Assembly (NCBI GenBank): GCA_003214855.1
Contig: QCLC01000006.1
Location: forward strand, 1 to 64,000
Direction: 5' to 3'
Origin: Prochlorococcus sp. AG-412-I05
Lineage (GTDB): Bacteria; Cyanobacteriota; Cyanobacteriia; PCC-6307; Cyanobiaceae
DNA length: 64,000 bases
The translations under genes were made by a program, and so were the position numbers. Each line of letters begins with the position of its first letter. Position 1 is the stretch's first letter. This document shows, one piece after another, positions 31,323 through 41,570 of this stretch. The notes below the pieces were generated by a model. The model ran no database searches. It was not told the DNA's origin and was given only the letters and a program-made list of their open reading frames with translations.

Positions 31323-32690
31323 ATGATTTCATCCAGCCCCTATGAGCCTGGGCGGGATCTCCTTAGCCCCAATTGCAACCTCGCGCCGATTACAACCGAA
31401 CTTGATTCGCAATCACGCTTGATCGTAGGAGGTTGTCAACTGAGCGAATTGGCTGAGTGCTATGGCACCCCACTCTATGTGCTTGATGAAGCCACTTTGA
31501 GGGCCGCTTGTCAGTCTTACCGTGGGGCATTGCAGCGTCACTATCCAGGTCCATCTCTTCCTATCTATGCCTCTAAGGCCAATAGCTCATTGATGATGAG
31601 CAGCCTGGTGGCTTCAGAAGGTTTTGGGCTGGATGTGGTCTCAGCAGGAGAGTTGCTTACCGCTTTGAAGGGAGGTGTGCCAGGCAATTGCATTGTGCTT
31701 CATGGCAACAACAAATCTGATCAGGAGTTGCTGCTTGCCTATCGCAATGGCGTCACAATCGTTGCTGATAATCAGCATGATTTAGATCGCCTCTCACAAC
31801 TGGTGCCGGTTGGGGCAGATCCTGCAAACTTGATGTTGCGTTTCACTCCGGGCATTGAATGCCATACCCATGAGTACATCCGCACCGGCCATCTTGATAG
31901 CAAGTTTGGTTTTGATCCAGATCAGCTTGAATCGGTTCTGAATCATTTGCTCGGCTGTCGCTGGGCACGGTTAACGGGACTCCACGCTCATATTGGATCG
32001 CAGATCTTTGAATTGGAACCTCATCAGGATCTGGCAGATGTGATGGCTGGTGCTCTGCAACTGGCTAGGCGCCTGGGTCATCCAGTCATGGATCTCAACG
32101 TTGGAGGAGGCCTAGGTGTCAGATATATCAGCTCTGATGATCCACCTTCAATTGATAACTGGGTCAAGGTGGTGGCCGAGGCCGTGAATCAAGCCTGTCG
32201 TTCTCGCAACCTAGATTTGCCCCGGTTGATGTGTGAGCCGGGTCGCTCTCTTGTCGCTGCTGCCGGAGTCACCCTTTATCGGGTTGGATCACGCAAGACC
32301 ATCCCAGGGCTGCGCACCTATCTTTCTGTCGATGGAGGTATGAGTGACAACCCCCGCCCAATCACGTATCAATCTCTCTATACGGCTTGCCTTGCTGACC
32401 GCCCTTTGGCCTCGCCAGACGAGACGATCACTCTGGTTGGCAAGCATTGTGAGTCTGGGGATGTTCTGCTTAAGGACCTTGCCTTGCCATATGCCAACAG
32501 TGGAGAAGTCTTGGTCGTTTTTGCGACAGGGGCTTACAACGTCTCTATGAGTTCTAACTACAACCGCATCCCACGACCTGCAGCGGTACTTGTTCATTCA
32601 GGCCACTCGGAGTTGGTGCAGAGGCGGGAGCAGCCAGAAGATCTTCTGCGATATGACGTTATGCCGGAACGATTTGTAGCGTTAGGCTGA
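31323..32690 (+). CDS. lysA: Diaminopimelate decarboxylase
   Basis: YGTPLYVLDEATLRAAC, YASKANSSLMMSSLVASEGFGLDVVSAGEL, HIGSQIFELEPHQD, CESGDVL. Confidence 0.95.
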   Translation: MISSSPYEPGRDLLSPNCNLAPITTELDSQSRLIVGGCQLSELAECYGTPLYVLDEATLRAACQSYRGALQRHYPGPSLPIYASKANSSLMMSSLVASEGFGLDVVSAGELLTALKGGVPGNCIVLHGNNKSDQELLLAYRNGVTIVADNQHDLDRLSQLVPVGADPANLMLRFTPGIECHTHEYIRTGHLDSKFGFDPDQLESVLNHLLGCRWARLTGLHAHIGSQIFELEPHQDLADVMAGALQLARRLGHPVMDLNVGGGLGVRYISSDDPPSIDNWVKVVAEAVNQACRSRNLDLPRLMCEPGRSLVAAAGVTLYRVGSRKTIPGLRTYLSVDGGMSDNPRPITYQSLYTACLADRPLASPDETITLVGKHCESGDVLLKDLALPYANSGEVLVVFATGAYNVSMSSNYNRIPRPAAVLVHSGHSELVQRREQPEDLLRYDVMPERFVALG

Positions 32691-32713
32691 GCAGGCAAGA
32701 CTGGGGAGTAGGA

Positions 32714-33595
32714 GTGAACTTGTGGGGGGTGGTAGATCCGCGCCTGCTCGATGTTTTGTTTGCTTCGGCCCTTGGCGTCTTGCTTTTTTCTAGGGTCAAT
32801 GAGCGGCGCACCCTTTGGTTGTTGAGGGGTTACCTCTTTTTGGTTGCCTTGGCCTGGGTTGTGCAGCGCTTTGAAAATCTTCCGCTCACTTCAAAGTTGG
32901 TGGATGCGCTGGTTTTGGCTTGTTCTTTGTCATTAGCGATCCTTTGGCAGGGGGAACTGAGACGTTTGATGGAATTACTGGGAACAGGTCGCCTAGCCGT
33001 TCTCCTTGGTAATCCTCAGAACGAACTACGGGCCACCGCCAGCACCGTTGCCCAGCTTACTGAGGCGGCTGGACGCTTATCTCAGAGCCGCCGTGGAGCA
33101 TTGGTTGTTGTTGATATGGGTAGTGATCTTCGTCCAGAAGACTTCCTTAACCCTGGTGTGCTGATTGATGCCCAGCTAAGTAGTGAGTTGCTGCTGAATC
33201 TTTTCGCATCTGATACACCCCTCCATGACGGGGCAGTACTTGTGAAGGGGAATCGGATCGTTTCTGCTGGTGTCATTCTGCCCCTCTCGCGGCAGGGCAT
33301 CAGCCGTTATGGCACGAGACATTTAGCAGCCTTGGGGATAACAGAACGTTTTGACCGCTGTATTTGTGTGGTGGTTTCCGAAGAGACTGGAACATTGTCT
33401 CTTGCAAACCAGGGCCGGCTTGAACGGCCCATCACCAGTAGTCGTCTGCAGGATTTGCTTAAGGAGTTGATCGGTTCATCATTAGGAGCAGCGGCCACGA
33501 AGGGGACCTCTAGTCCAGTCAAACCTTCGGCTGTTGCTACACAAGCTTCATCCAGGCTTAGCGTGAGCAGCTCTATCCAGGAACCACTACCGTGA
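32714..33595 (+). CDS. Diadenylate cyclase, CdaA type (c-di-AMP synthase)
   Basis: DisA_N signature [26 protein letters not shown]...[12 protein letters not shown]; three N-terminal TMs; GTG start. Confidence 0.92.
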   Translation: MNLWGVVDPRLLDVLFASALGVLLFSRVNERRTLWLLRGYLFLVALAWVVQRFENLPLTSKLVDALVLACSLSLAILWQGELRRLMELLGTGRLAVLLGNPQNELRATASTVAQLTEAAGRLSQSRRGALVVVDMGSDLRPEDFLNPGVLIDAQLSSELLLNLFASDTPLHDGAVLVKGNRIVSAGVILPLSRQGISRYGTRHLAALGITERFDRCICVVVSEETGTLSLANQGRLERPITSSRLQDLLKELIGSSLGAAATKGTSSPVKPSAVATQASSRLSVSSSIQEPLP

Positions 33596-34389
33596 GCCGC
33601 CGATCGGCCACTAGTTCAGGCCATCCAAAGGTCTGTGCATGTCCCTCAGGGCTTGATCCCTATCGGCTACCTAACCATGTGGCTGTGATTATGGATGGGA
33701 ATGGACGCTGGGCCAAGGCCAGGGGCCTGCCTAGGATGATTGGACATCGCGCTGGTGTAGAAGCTCTCAAGAGAACCCTTCGTCTTTGCAGTGACTGGGG
33801 CATTGGCGCCCTTACGGCTTATGCCTTTTCTACGGAGAATTGGTCTCGCCCTGGAGATGAAGTGAATTTCTTGATGACCCTGTTTGAGCGCGTGCTCCAG
33901 AGGGAGTTGGAGTCACTTGAGCGTGAAAAGGTACGGATTCGTTTCCTGGGAGACCTGGAGGGTCTCCCCTCACGACTGCAGGAGTTGATTAGTGAGGCCA
34001 CCGAGCTCACTGTTACGAACAATGGCATTCACTTCAATGTTTGTACCAATTACGGTGGCCGACGTGAACTGGTGCTGGCGGCACAGAAACTTGCACAACG
34101 GGCTGCAAGAGGGGATCTTGATCCAACTTTGATTGATGAGAACAGTTTCGAGGCTGAGTTGCTCACGGCTGGTGAGGTTGATCCAGACCTTCTGATCCGC
34201 ACCAGTGGTGAGCGACGGATCAGTAATTTTCTGCTCTGGCAACTCGCCTATGCAGAAATTCACGTTACCGATGTGTGCTGGCCTGATTTTGATGAAGTAG
34301 CTTTGACAGAGGCTCTTTTTGATTACCAGTCACGCTGTCGTCGTTTCGGCGGTTTGGATCCAATCGCAGCGAATCATCTGGGATCTTGA
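33592..34389 (+). CDS. uppS: Isoprenyl transferase (undecaprenyl diphosphate synthase)
   Basis: [65 protein letters not shown]. Confidence 0.95.
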   Translation: MSRRSATSSGHPKVCACPSGLDPYRLPNHVAVIMDGNGRWAKARGLPRMIGHRAGVEALKRTLRLCSDWGIGALTAYAFSTENWSRPGDEVNFLMTLFERVLQRELESLEREKVRIRFLGDLEGLPSRLQELISEATELTVTNNGIHFNVCTNYGGRRELVLAAQKLAQRAARGDLDPTLIDENSFEAELLTAGEVDPDLLIRTSGERRISNFLLWQLAYAEIHVTDVCWPDFDEVALTEALFDYQSRCRRFGGLDPIAANHLGS

Positions 34390-34409
34390 CCGTTGGCTTC
34401 AGTCGTTCC

Positions 34410-35417
34410 ATGACCGTGCTTATTGCCAAGGATCTCACCTTTGAACCCGTTGTTCATCGTTATGACTGGACAGTGGATGAGGTGCGGGAACTATTGGAGA
34501 GACCACTGATGGACTTGCTCTGGCAGGCCCAGCTTGTGCATCGGACGGCAAATCCTGGCTATCGGGTTCAGCTGGCTTCTTTGCTCAGCGTGAAGACGGG
34601 AGGATGCCAGGAGGACTGCGCTTATTGCCCCCAGTCCATGCACAACAGTAGTGATGTTGAAGGGCAGCCTGATCTAGTTGCTCAGATCCAAACAGTGCTT
34701 GAGCGCGCACGGTCCGCCAAAGATGCTGGTGCGGATCGCTTCTGCATGGGATGGGCTTGGCGGGAGATCAGAGATGGTGCCCAGTTTGAAGCCATGCTTG
34801 CGATGGTGAGTGGTGTACGGGAGTTGGGACTAGAGGCCTGTGTTACTGCCGGCATGCTGACTGAAAAGCAGGCTTCTCGGTTGGCAGATGCGGGATTGAC
34901 TGCCTACAACCACAATCTCGATACCAGCCCTGAGTACTACGACCAAATCATCACAACGCGCACATACCAGGAGCGAATCGAAACCCTTCAGAAGGTTCGT
35001 TCAGCTGGCATCACTCTTTGCTGTGGGGGCATCATCGGGATGGGGGAATCAACGCTGGATCGAGCCTCTCTTCTTTGTGTACTAGCCAATATCAACCCTC
35101 ATCCTGAGAGTGTTCCTATTAATGGTCTGGTGGCAGTGGAGGGCACGCCATTGCAGGACCTTCCTGCGGTGGATCCTTTAGAGATGGTGCGCATGGTTGC
35201 CACGGCTCGAATTCTGATGCCTCGCAGTCGAGTGCGTCTAAGCGCAGGGCGTGAGCAGCTTGGTCGAGAGGCTCAGATCCTTTGTCTTCAAGCGGGAGCT
35301 GATTCGATCTTTTACGGCGATAGTTTGCTAACTACCAGCAATCCTGATGTAAAAACTGATCGCGAACTTCTCTCTCAGGCAGGGGTTCATGCGAATTGGG
35401 AGGAGAGTGACGAATGA
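34410..35417 (+). CDS. bioB: Biotin synthase
   Basis: [17 protein letters not shown] radical SAM motif, [15 protein letters not shown] at 34410 preferred over TTG at 34386. Confidence 0.95.
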   Translation: MTVLIAKDLTFEPVVHRYDWTVDEVRELLERPLMDLLWQAQLVHRTANPGYRVQLASLLSVKTGGCQEDCAYCPQSMHNSSDVEGQPDLVAQIQTVLERARSAKDAGADRFCMGWAWREIRDGAQFEAMLAMVSGVRELGLEACVTAGMLTEKQASRLADAGLTAYNHNLDTSPEYYDQIITTRTYQERIETLQKVRSAGITLCCGGIIGMGESTLDRASLLCVLANINPHPESVPINGLVAVEGTPLQDLPAVDPLEMVRMVATARILMPRSRVRLSAGREQLGREAQILCLQAGADSIFYGDSLLTTSNPDVKTDRELLSQAGVHANWEESDE

Positions 35418-36346
35418 ATCTGCAAGATGATCAGACCTCTGCAGATCTATTTCAGGTTGCGACTTTCTATTCCTTTACTGCTTGGCCTGAGGTCACTATT
35501 GCCTGCTTATTGCAGGATCTGCTGAGCATTGGGGATGAACATCAACTGATGGGAACTGTGCTGTTGGCAGAGGAAGGGGTAAATGGAACGATTTGTGGAT
35601 TGGTTGATGGTGTTAGTGCTTTGCTTGAGAGGTTAGAACGCGATTTGATCGAGGGATTGTTTGAGCTGAAAATTAGCTGGACGCCTGAGCAGGCTTTTCG
35701 TCGCTTCAAGGTTCGCCGTAAGGCAGAGATTGTGACCATGGGTCTTGCCGGGCTGAATCCATCAAAGAAGGTGGGGACTTATGTGGACGCTCATGAATGG
35801 AATGATCTAATTGATGATCCAGATACCCTTTTGATCGATACCCGAAATGACTATGAGGTTGCGATTGGGGAATTTAAAGGAGCAATAAACCCCCAAACGA
35901 AATGCTTCCGCGACTTTCCTGCTTGGGTTGAACAGCAGTTGCGTTCCATTGTTCAAGCACAAACTTCAGCACGAATAGCCATGTATTGCACAGGTGGCAT
36001 TCGCTGTGAGAAGGCTACGTCTTATCTGATTGAGAAGGGCTTTACTAACGTCCATCATCTTCGTGGTGGCATTCTTCGTTATTTTGAGGAGGTATCTCAA
36101 GCTGAAAGTCGCTGGCAAGGAGAGTGTTTTGTTTTTGATCAACGTGTGGCTTTGAATCATCAGCTTTCACCTGGTGTTCATCGTCTTTGTCATGCCTGTG
36201 GAATGCCCCTCACCCCTGAGGATCAGACGATGAATAGTTATCTGCCTGGTGTTCAGTGTCGCCACTGCGTGGATCAATTTAGTGATAGAGACCGTATTCG
36301 TTTTGCTGAAAGACAACGGCAGATGGAACATAGTTCTAGGAAGTAG
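35414..36346 (+). CDS. trhO: tRNA uridine(34) hydroxylase, rhodanese-related (TrhO)
   Basis: [39 protein letters not shown]-terminal Cys motifs; ATGA overlap with bioB. Confidence 0.9.
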   Translation: MNLQDDQTSADLFQVATFYSFTAWPEVTIACLLQDLLSIGDEHQLMGTVLLAEEGVNGTICGLVDGVSALLERLERDLIEGLFELKISWTPEQAFRRFKVRRKAEIVTMGLAGLNPSKKVGTYVDAHEWNDLIDDPDTLLIDTRNDYEVAIGEFKGAINPQTKCFRDFPAWVEQQLRSIVQAQTSARIAMYCTGGIRCEKATSYLIEKGFTNVHHLRGGILRYFEEVSQAESRWQGECFVFDQRVALNHQLSPGVHRLCHACGMPLTPEDQTMNSYLPGVQCRHCVDQFSDRDRIRFAERQRQMEHSSRK

Positions 36347-36647
36347 ATAACACAGCGATGAAGAAAGTGTGTCTGTATGGTTTTTTAGTTAGAGATTGGC
36401 TAAGTTTAGGCCAAGAGCAGTTGAATATCTCCAAGCAGGCTTTCCAGTAATGTGGCTTTTGTTGAAGTGAAGTTTTTTCGTTGGCTACTCTCACGAAGGA
36501 ATGCCAGTTAAATGGATTCATGAACAGTTGGTTTTGTTCGAGCAATGAATCTTGCAATGTTGAATGAATCGCTTGCTTGCATTGATTAGAGAAGTCTGGT
36601 TAGAGACTCAGTATTTTTCTGCTGGAACATCTTCGTGGAAAGGGAAG

Positions 36648-36704
36648 TAGCATGTATGGCTCCAGCTCTCATGGATTTAAGAGAGTTGGAACCATACATG
36701 CTTA
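36648..36704. other. Long imperfect inverted repeat (hairpin of about 22 bp)
   Basis: AGCATGTATGG[C]TCCA[G]CTCTC ... GAGAG[T]TGGA[A]CCATACATGCT with about 10-nt loop; no T tract on either strand. Confidence 0.7.
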
Positions 36705-36744
36705 ACTGATCTAAAGGAGTAAATAAGAAGCCAATTTTGAGGCT

Positions 36745-37182
36745 TTAAAGTTGATTTGATCTCAGCTTAGCTCCAATTCTTTGATTGTTTGCTCTGCCTT
36801 TGCGATGGCCATGCTTAAGGTGTGATTGCATAGGCTCTAGCCCCATGCTCTTTAGGGTGGCATTGATTTTTTTGCGGCGTTGCTCTTTTAAGGCTCTATA
36901 AGATTGCCGCCCTTTTTGTTTACAGTTTCGAAAAGCTTCCGGTGTTTGGGCAGCATCAATACAGTTTTGGGAAGCGTTGATGATGGCAATCCGATTGTCT
37001 GCACTACTTAGTTCCCATTCTTTGCGGGCCTCAAAAAGCTTCTGTTGCTGAGCTTCGCTAAGTCTGGCGCCAAAACTTTGGCCACCTTTGTTGGCTTCAG
37101 CATCGCGGACGACAAAGGCCGAACCAGCAAGGGCAAAACAAGGAATCAGCCAAAGGGCTTTGGAACGTATGGAAAAGTTCAT
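36745..37182 (-). CDS. Secreted hypothetical protein
   Basis: Signal peptide MNFSIRSKALWLIPCFALAGSAFVVRDAEA; two Cys; basic Lys/Arg-rich C-terminus. Confidence 0.6.
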   Translation of the reverse strand: MNFSIRSKALWLIPCFALAGSAFVVRDAEANKGGQSFGARLSEAQQQKLFEARKEWELSSADNRIAIINASQNCIDAAQTPEAFRNCKQKGRQSYRALKEQRRKKINATLKSMGLEPMQSHLKHGHRKGRANNQRIGAKLRSNQL

Positions 37183-37525
37183 CGAGAACTCCAAAAGTTG
37201 ACCTTTTTATCTTGCGCGGATGCACATGCAAAAATCTGACCAGAAGCACTGCAAAGCATGACTAAGTTTGACCGTGGTCTTCAGGTAGACCTTTGCCCAT
37301 AGGCCAGACAAAAACACGTGTTGCGATCAATGCCTTTGGGATTGTCCGTTGGTCTGAGTGTTAGCAAGGATATGTAGAGGCTCAATAACGATTAAGTGCG
37401 ATTGGTTTCGTTCTTTCATCTCTTTTGCTTCTTTGCTAGCAAGCAGGCTATTTATGCTCATCTTTCAGTACTAGATACCTTTCTACAACTTCAACCCTTC
37501 TCCACGCTTTGCTTAAATCCTGTTT

Positions 37526-38776
37526 TTGGTTGAATCTGGCGTCATGCTAAGAAATATGCCATGCCCTGATAACACGATGCCATCACTCAGCTTTTGGTGG
37601 CGCTATCCCTACTTGAGAGTGTTAGTGGTTGTGTTGTTGATGACTTTTCAACCATGCGCAATTTCAGCGCAGGCATCAACTTCCCCATCAGTGGCCCAAT
37701 CAAGCTTGCGTCATTTAAGTGATCAGTTGCCGATTGTTGGTGTTTGGATGACCAATAGTCCGAGCCCTCTTTATTACAGCCGTAACTTGATGCATAAGGC
37801 GGTGAAAGATCTCTATAGCGCAGGCTTCACGGCGCTCTATCTCAATGTTTGGAGTAGGGGGTCTACCTTCTATCGCAGCAACTATGCCCCTGTAGAAGGG
37901 CCCCTTCAGAAAGCAGGCTTGGCTCTCGACCCTATTTGCACCCTGAGTAGGGAAGGTCATGCCCGCGGCATGAAGGTGGTGCCATGGTTTGAATACGGGC
38001 TGATGGAGCCTGATGACGCAGAGGTGGTTAAGCTTCACCCCGACTGGGTTCTTGCCAGAGCTGATGGCAACCCAGTTGTCAAGATGCATGGGCATCACAA
38101 GCGGGTTTGGCTCAATCCAGCCCATCCAGAGGTTCGTGCGCGATTCATTGGTGTAGTGATTGAGGTCATGAAGCGCTGCAAGATGGATGGCGTTCAGCTT
38201 GATGATCATTTTGCTTGGCCCGTGCAGCTTGGTTATGACCCTTACACCGTGGCTCTTTATCAACAAGAAACCGGCTCCTCTCCGCCCCGGGAGTACAGCG
38301 ACCGCTTTTGGATGCAATGGAGAAGGCGGAAACTGACCGGTTTGCTTAGAGAACTGAGACAAGCATTGGAGAAGGAAAAGCTACCTGTCAACATCAGCCT
38401 TGCCCCTGGGCCTTTCAGATTTGCTTACAACAAATGGCTTCAAGACTGGGAGCTTTGGACTGTAGGCAAATTGATAGACGAGTTGGTTGTGCAGAACTAC
38501 GCCTACTCGCTTAGGGGATTTGCGAAGGATCTCGACCAGCCGGCCTTACGCAATGCACCGCAATGGGGTGTTCCTGTGCATATTGGTGTGCTGGCAGGAT
38601 TCGGCAAACGCACCACGCCCATGCCGATTTTGGCTGAAAAGGTTCGAATGGCGGCTGAGCGCGGCCATGGAGTGATTTATTTTTATTGGGAGGGGCTCTG
38701 GGGACAGCACGCTGGGATAGAGGGTGGAATTCAGCGCCTCAGGCAGTTCAAGCAATTGCATGAGAAGAAAAACTAG
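37526..38776 (+). CDS. Glycoside hydrolase family 10-like (GHL10) protein
   Basis: GVWMTNSPSPLYYSRNLMHKAVKDLYSAGFTALYLNVWSRGSTFYRS, VWLNPAHPEVRARFIGVVIEVMKR..DGVQLDDHFAWP. Confidence 0.82.
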   Translation: MVESGVMLRNMPCPDNTMPSLSFWWRYPYLRVLVVVLLMTFQPCAISAQASTSPSVAQSSLRHLSDQLPIVGVWMTNSPSPLYYSRNLMHKAVKDLYSAGFTALYLNVWSRGSTFYRSNYAPVEGPLQKAGLALDPICTLSREGHARGMKVVPWFEYGLMEPDDAEVVKLHPDWVLARADGNPVVKMHGHHKRVWLNPAHPEVRARFIGVVIEVMKRCKMDGVQLDDHFAWPVQLGYDPYTVALYQQETGSSPPREYSDRFWMQWRRRKLTGLLRELRQALEKEKLPVNISLAPGPFRFAYNKWLQDWELWTVGKLIDELVVQNYAYSLRGFAKDLDQPALRNAPQWGVPVHIGVLAGFGKRTTPMPILAEKVRMAAERGHGVIYFYWEGLWGQHAGIEGGIQRLRQFKQLHEKKN

Positions 38777-38784
38777 GCTTACTT

Positions 38785-41403
38785 CTAGTGTTCTGGCTGC
38801 ATGAGCGTGACCACTTCTCTGGTGTTTGCAGACAGCTCTGCACTGGCCAGTTGATCGATGGCCCGGTGCATCGCCTCTTTCCTTGAGGGAGCATAAGTTT
38901 GCCAACGACTGAACACTTTCACCATGCGTGAAGCAGTGATTGGGTTGCGTTGATCAATAGCGATGAGCTGATCAGCCATGAAGTTGTAACCACTTCCATC
39001 AATAGCGTGAAATACAGGTGGATTTGAAGCGAGACCACCAAGGACAGCCCTTATCGCGTTGGGTGCCATTGGGTCAAAGCGGGGATGATCTAGTAACTGT
39101 TTGATTCGTTCAAGCCCATCTGACCATGGAGTGGATGCCTCCAGGGCAAACCAGGTGTCTAGGATCACTGGTCGATCTTGCCAGCGTTCGTAAAAGCTTT
39201 TGAGAGCTTCGTCTCGCTCAGTACATTCAACGGGTTGTAGTGCCCGAAGGGCCGCTCGAGCCAAAGACATCGAGGGGCCTTTGACTGCTTCAACTGCTTC
39301 CTTGCGAACTTCGCAATCACCAGCAGCAGCTAACCAGCTCCAGGTCAGTCCTGTGAGCATGCGTTCGCCTTGTCCAGCTGGCCATTGAGCCCCCCAATTC
39401 AATCGACTACGTTCAAGCAGATTCTGGAGCGGATCTGAAAGCTTGACTCCCAACCATGACTTGAGTGATTGATAGACCTGATAGAGCATCAATGGATCGG
39501 CGACATCCTGGGCGGCCTCCAGTTCAGCTAGTCCAGGCATGCCAAATAACATCGCCAGAAAAGAGGGATCGCTCTCCCCTCCACTGATGATCAGTTGATT
39601 TAGCGCTAGAGCTAAACGTTCTTCAAGTGGCTTGTCAGCTTGCTTGCTAGCCCTTGCTAAAAGGATCTTTCTCCATAATCTCTGGCCTGCTTCCCATCGA
39701 GCAACGGGATCGTCATCAAGAGCAAGTAGCTGCAACGATTCGTCGACTGAGACGTCCATCTGCAACGTGATCGGAGCTGAAAAACGACGAAATATCGATA
39801 GCGCTGGAGGCTTTGCTTGCCTGGGTAGATCCCTTAGTGAGACGCTCTGAGTGTCTTGGTCTAACACAACCAGTTTCTCTTCGCCGATGCGTCCATTTGG
39901 GCCGATCACGGCGAGGGCCATAGGAATGACTAGAGGTGCTTTTGAGGGTTGACCAGGCGTTGGTGGTGTGAATTGGCTGACCTCAAGTGTGAGTGTTCCG
40001 ACTTGAGAATCCCAGTGGCGTTTGACGCAGACTTGAGGAGTTCCGCTTTGGTGATACCAACGCTGAAATTGATCAAGATCAAACCCAAGTTGTTCCCCAT
40101 TTGCGCAGGCTCCTTCAGCAATGGAGTGGATAAAATCTTCTGTGGTAGCAGCAGTGCCATCAAAACGCTGCACATATAACGCTATTCCTGCCATGAAGCG
40201 TTGTTGCCCAAGCAGGGTGTGAAGCATGCGGATTAACTCTGCACCTTTTTCATAAATAGTTGTGGTGTAGAAGTTATCAATTGCCTTGTACTCACTAGGT
40301 TTAACTGGATGAGATGTAGGGCCTGAATCTTCACGAAATTGGGTGTTTCGCAGCATTGATACATCCTCGATGCGTTTCACTGCTTTTGAATGCAGATCCG
40401 CTGTGAAGCTCTGATCCCGAAATACAGTGAGACCTTCTTTTAGGGAGAGTTGAAACCAGTCCCTGCAGGTGATACGGTTGCCAGTCCAGTTGTGAAAATA
40501 TTCATGAGCAACAACACTCTCGATTCGTTCAAGTTCACCATCGGTGGCACATTCGGAATCAGCCAATACAAGTTTTGAGTTGAATATATTTAAGCTCTTA
40601 TTCTCCATTGCACCCATGTTGAAGTGACGCACAGCCACAATGTTGTATTCATCCAGGTCGTACTCCAGCCCATAGACCTTTTCATCCCAGGCCATAGCTT
40701 TTTTCAGAGAATCCAAGGCGTGAGAGGTGTAGGGCTCATCTCCGTTTTCAACATGCAAACGCAATAGAACTGAGCGTCCAGATGTGGTTGTGAAATGAGC
40801 CTGAACTTCCTGAAGTGCCCCTGCAACCAAAGCAAAGAGATAGGCAGGCTTGGGATAGGGATCGTCCCAAATTGCCTCATGTCGCATTGGATCTTTAGCT
40901 AAAGGCCCTTTGCTCACAAGATTTCCGTTCGAGAGCAACACTGGATAGCGCGTCCGATCCGCCTCAATTCGTACTCGATAGCGACTGAGCACATCCGGAC
41001 GATCAGGATGGAAGCAGATACGACGGAAGCCTTCTGCCTCACATTGGCTTGTGAGCATGCTCTCGCTGGCATAAAGCCCTTCTAGTGAGGTGTTGTTGAA
41101 GGGATCAATTCGGCAGATGATCTTCAACTCAAAAGGATGAATTGGTGGCTGATGGAGAACTAACTCACTGCTAGATAGGCTGTAGGCATCCGTTGGTACA
41201 GAACTGCCGTTTATAACAATGGAGTCCAACTCCAGGTTTAACCCCTGAAGGACTAAAGGAACTTTGGTTGTCAAGGCAGGCTCGATCTGCATGGAGCTGG
41301 AGATCGCGATGTGCTGTTCTTCGACAACAACATCCAGTTCAATATTAGGAATCTGGAAGGGATATGGCCTGTAATCTGCTAATCGGGTGGTTGCTGTTGT
41401 CAT
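38785..41403 (-). CDS. pepN: Aminopeptidase N (M1 family)
   Basis: GAMENKSLNIFNS, VVAHEYFHNWTGNRITCRDWFQLSLKEGLTVFRDQ. Confidence 0.96.
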   Translation of the reverse strand: MTTATTRLADYRPYPFQIPNIELDVVVEEQHIAISSSMQIEPALTTKVPLVLQGLNLELDSIVINGSSVPTDAYSLSSSELVLHQPPIHPFELKIICRIDPFNNTSLEGLYASESMLTSQCEAEGFRRICFHPDRPDVLSRYRVRIEADRTRYPVLLSNGNLVSKGPLAKDPMRHEAIWDDPYPKPAYLFALVAGALQEVQAHFTTTSGRSVLLRLHVENGDEPYTSHALDSLKKAMAWDEKVYGLEYDLDEYNIVAVRHFNMGAMENKSLNIFNSKLVLADSECATDGELERIESVVAHEYFHNWTGNRITCRDWFQLSLKEGLTVFRDQSFTADLHSKAVKRIEDVSMLRNTQFREDSGPTSHPVKPSEYKAIDNFYTTTIYEKGAELIRMLHTLLGQQRFMAGIALYVQRFDGTAATTEDFIHSIAEGACANGEQLGFDLDQFQRWYHQSGTPQVCVKRHWDSQVGTLTLEVSQFTPPTPGQPSKAPLVIPMALAVIGPNGRIGEEKLVVLDQDTQSVSLRDLPRQAKPPALSIFRRFSAPITLQMDVSVDESLQLLALDDDPVARWEAGQRLWRKILLARASKQADKPLEERLALALNQLIISGGESDPSFLAMLFGMPGLAELEAAQDVADPLMLYQVYQSLKSWLGVKLSDPLQNLLERSRLNWGAQWPAGQGERMLTGLTWSWLAAAGDCEVRKEAVEAVKGPSMSLARAALRALQPVECTERDEALKSFYERWQDRPVILDTWFALEASTPWSDGLERIKQLLDHPRFDPMAPNAIRAVLGGLASNPPVFHAIDGSGYNFMADQLIAIDQRNPITASRMVKVFSRWQTYAPSRKEAMHRAIDQLASAELSANTREVVTLMQPEH

Positions 41404-41570
41404 GGGGGAGTGATTGTTTGTAGAGATTTTTGAGCTTGAGCTTCCTCGCTAATTTCCTGATGACATCAATTGAGATGTGCTAGCCATACCGCGGAACAAT
41501 TTCTGCTGCTGCCTTGTACTTCAAGTTCGTTCGGGTAACGATTGTCTTCTATGAAGATCTAGAAGATGGC

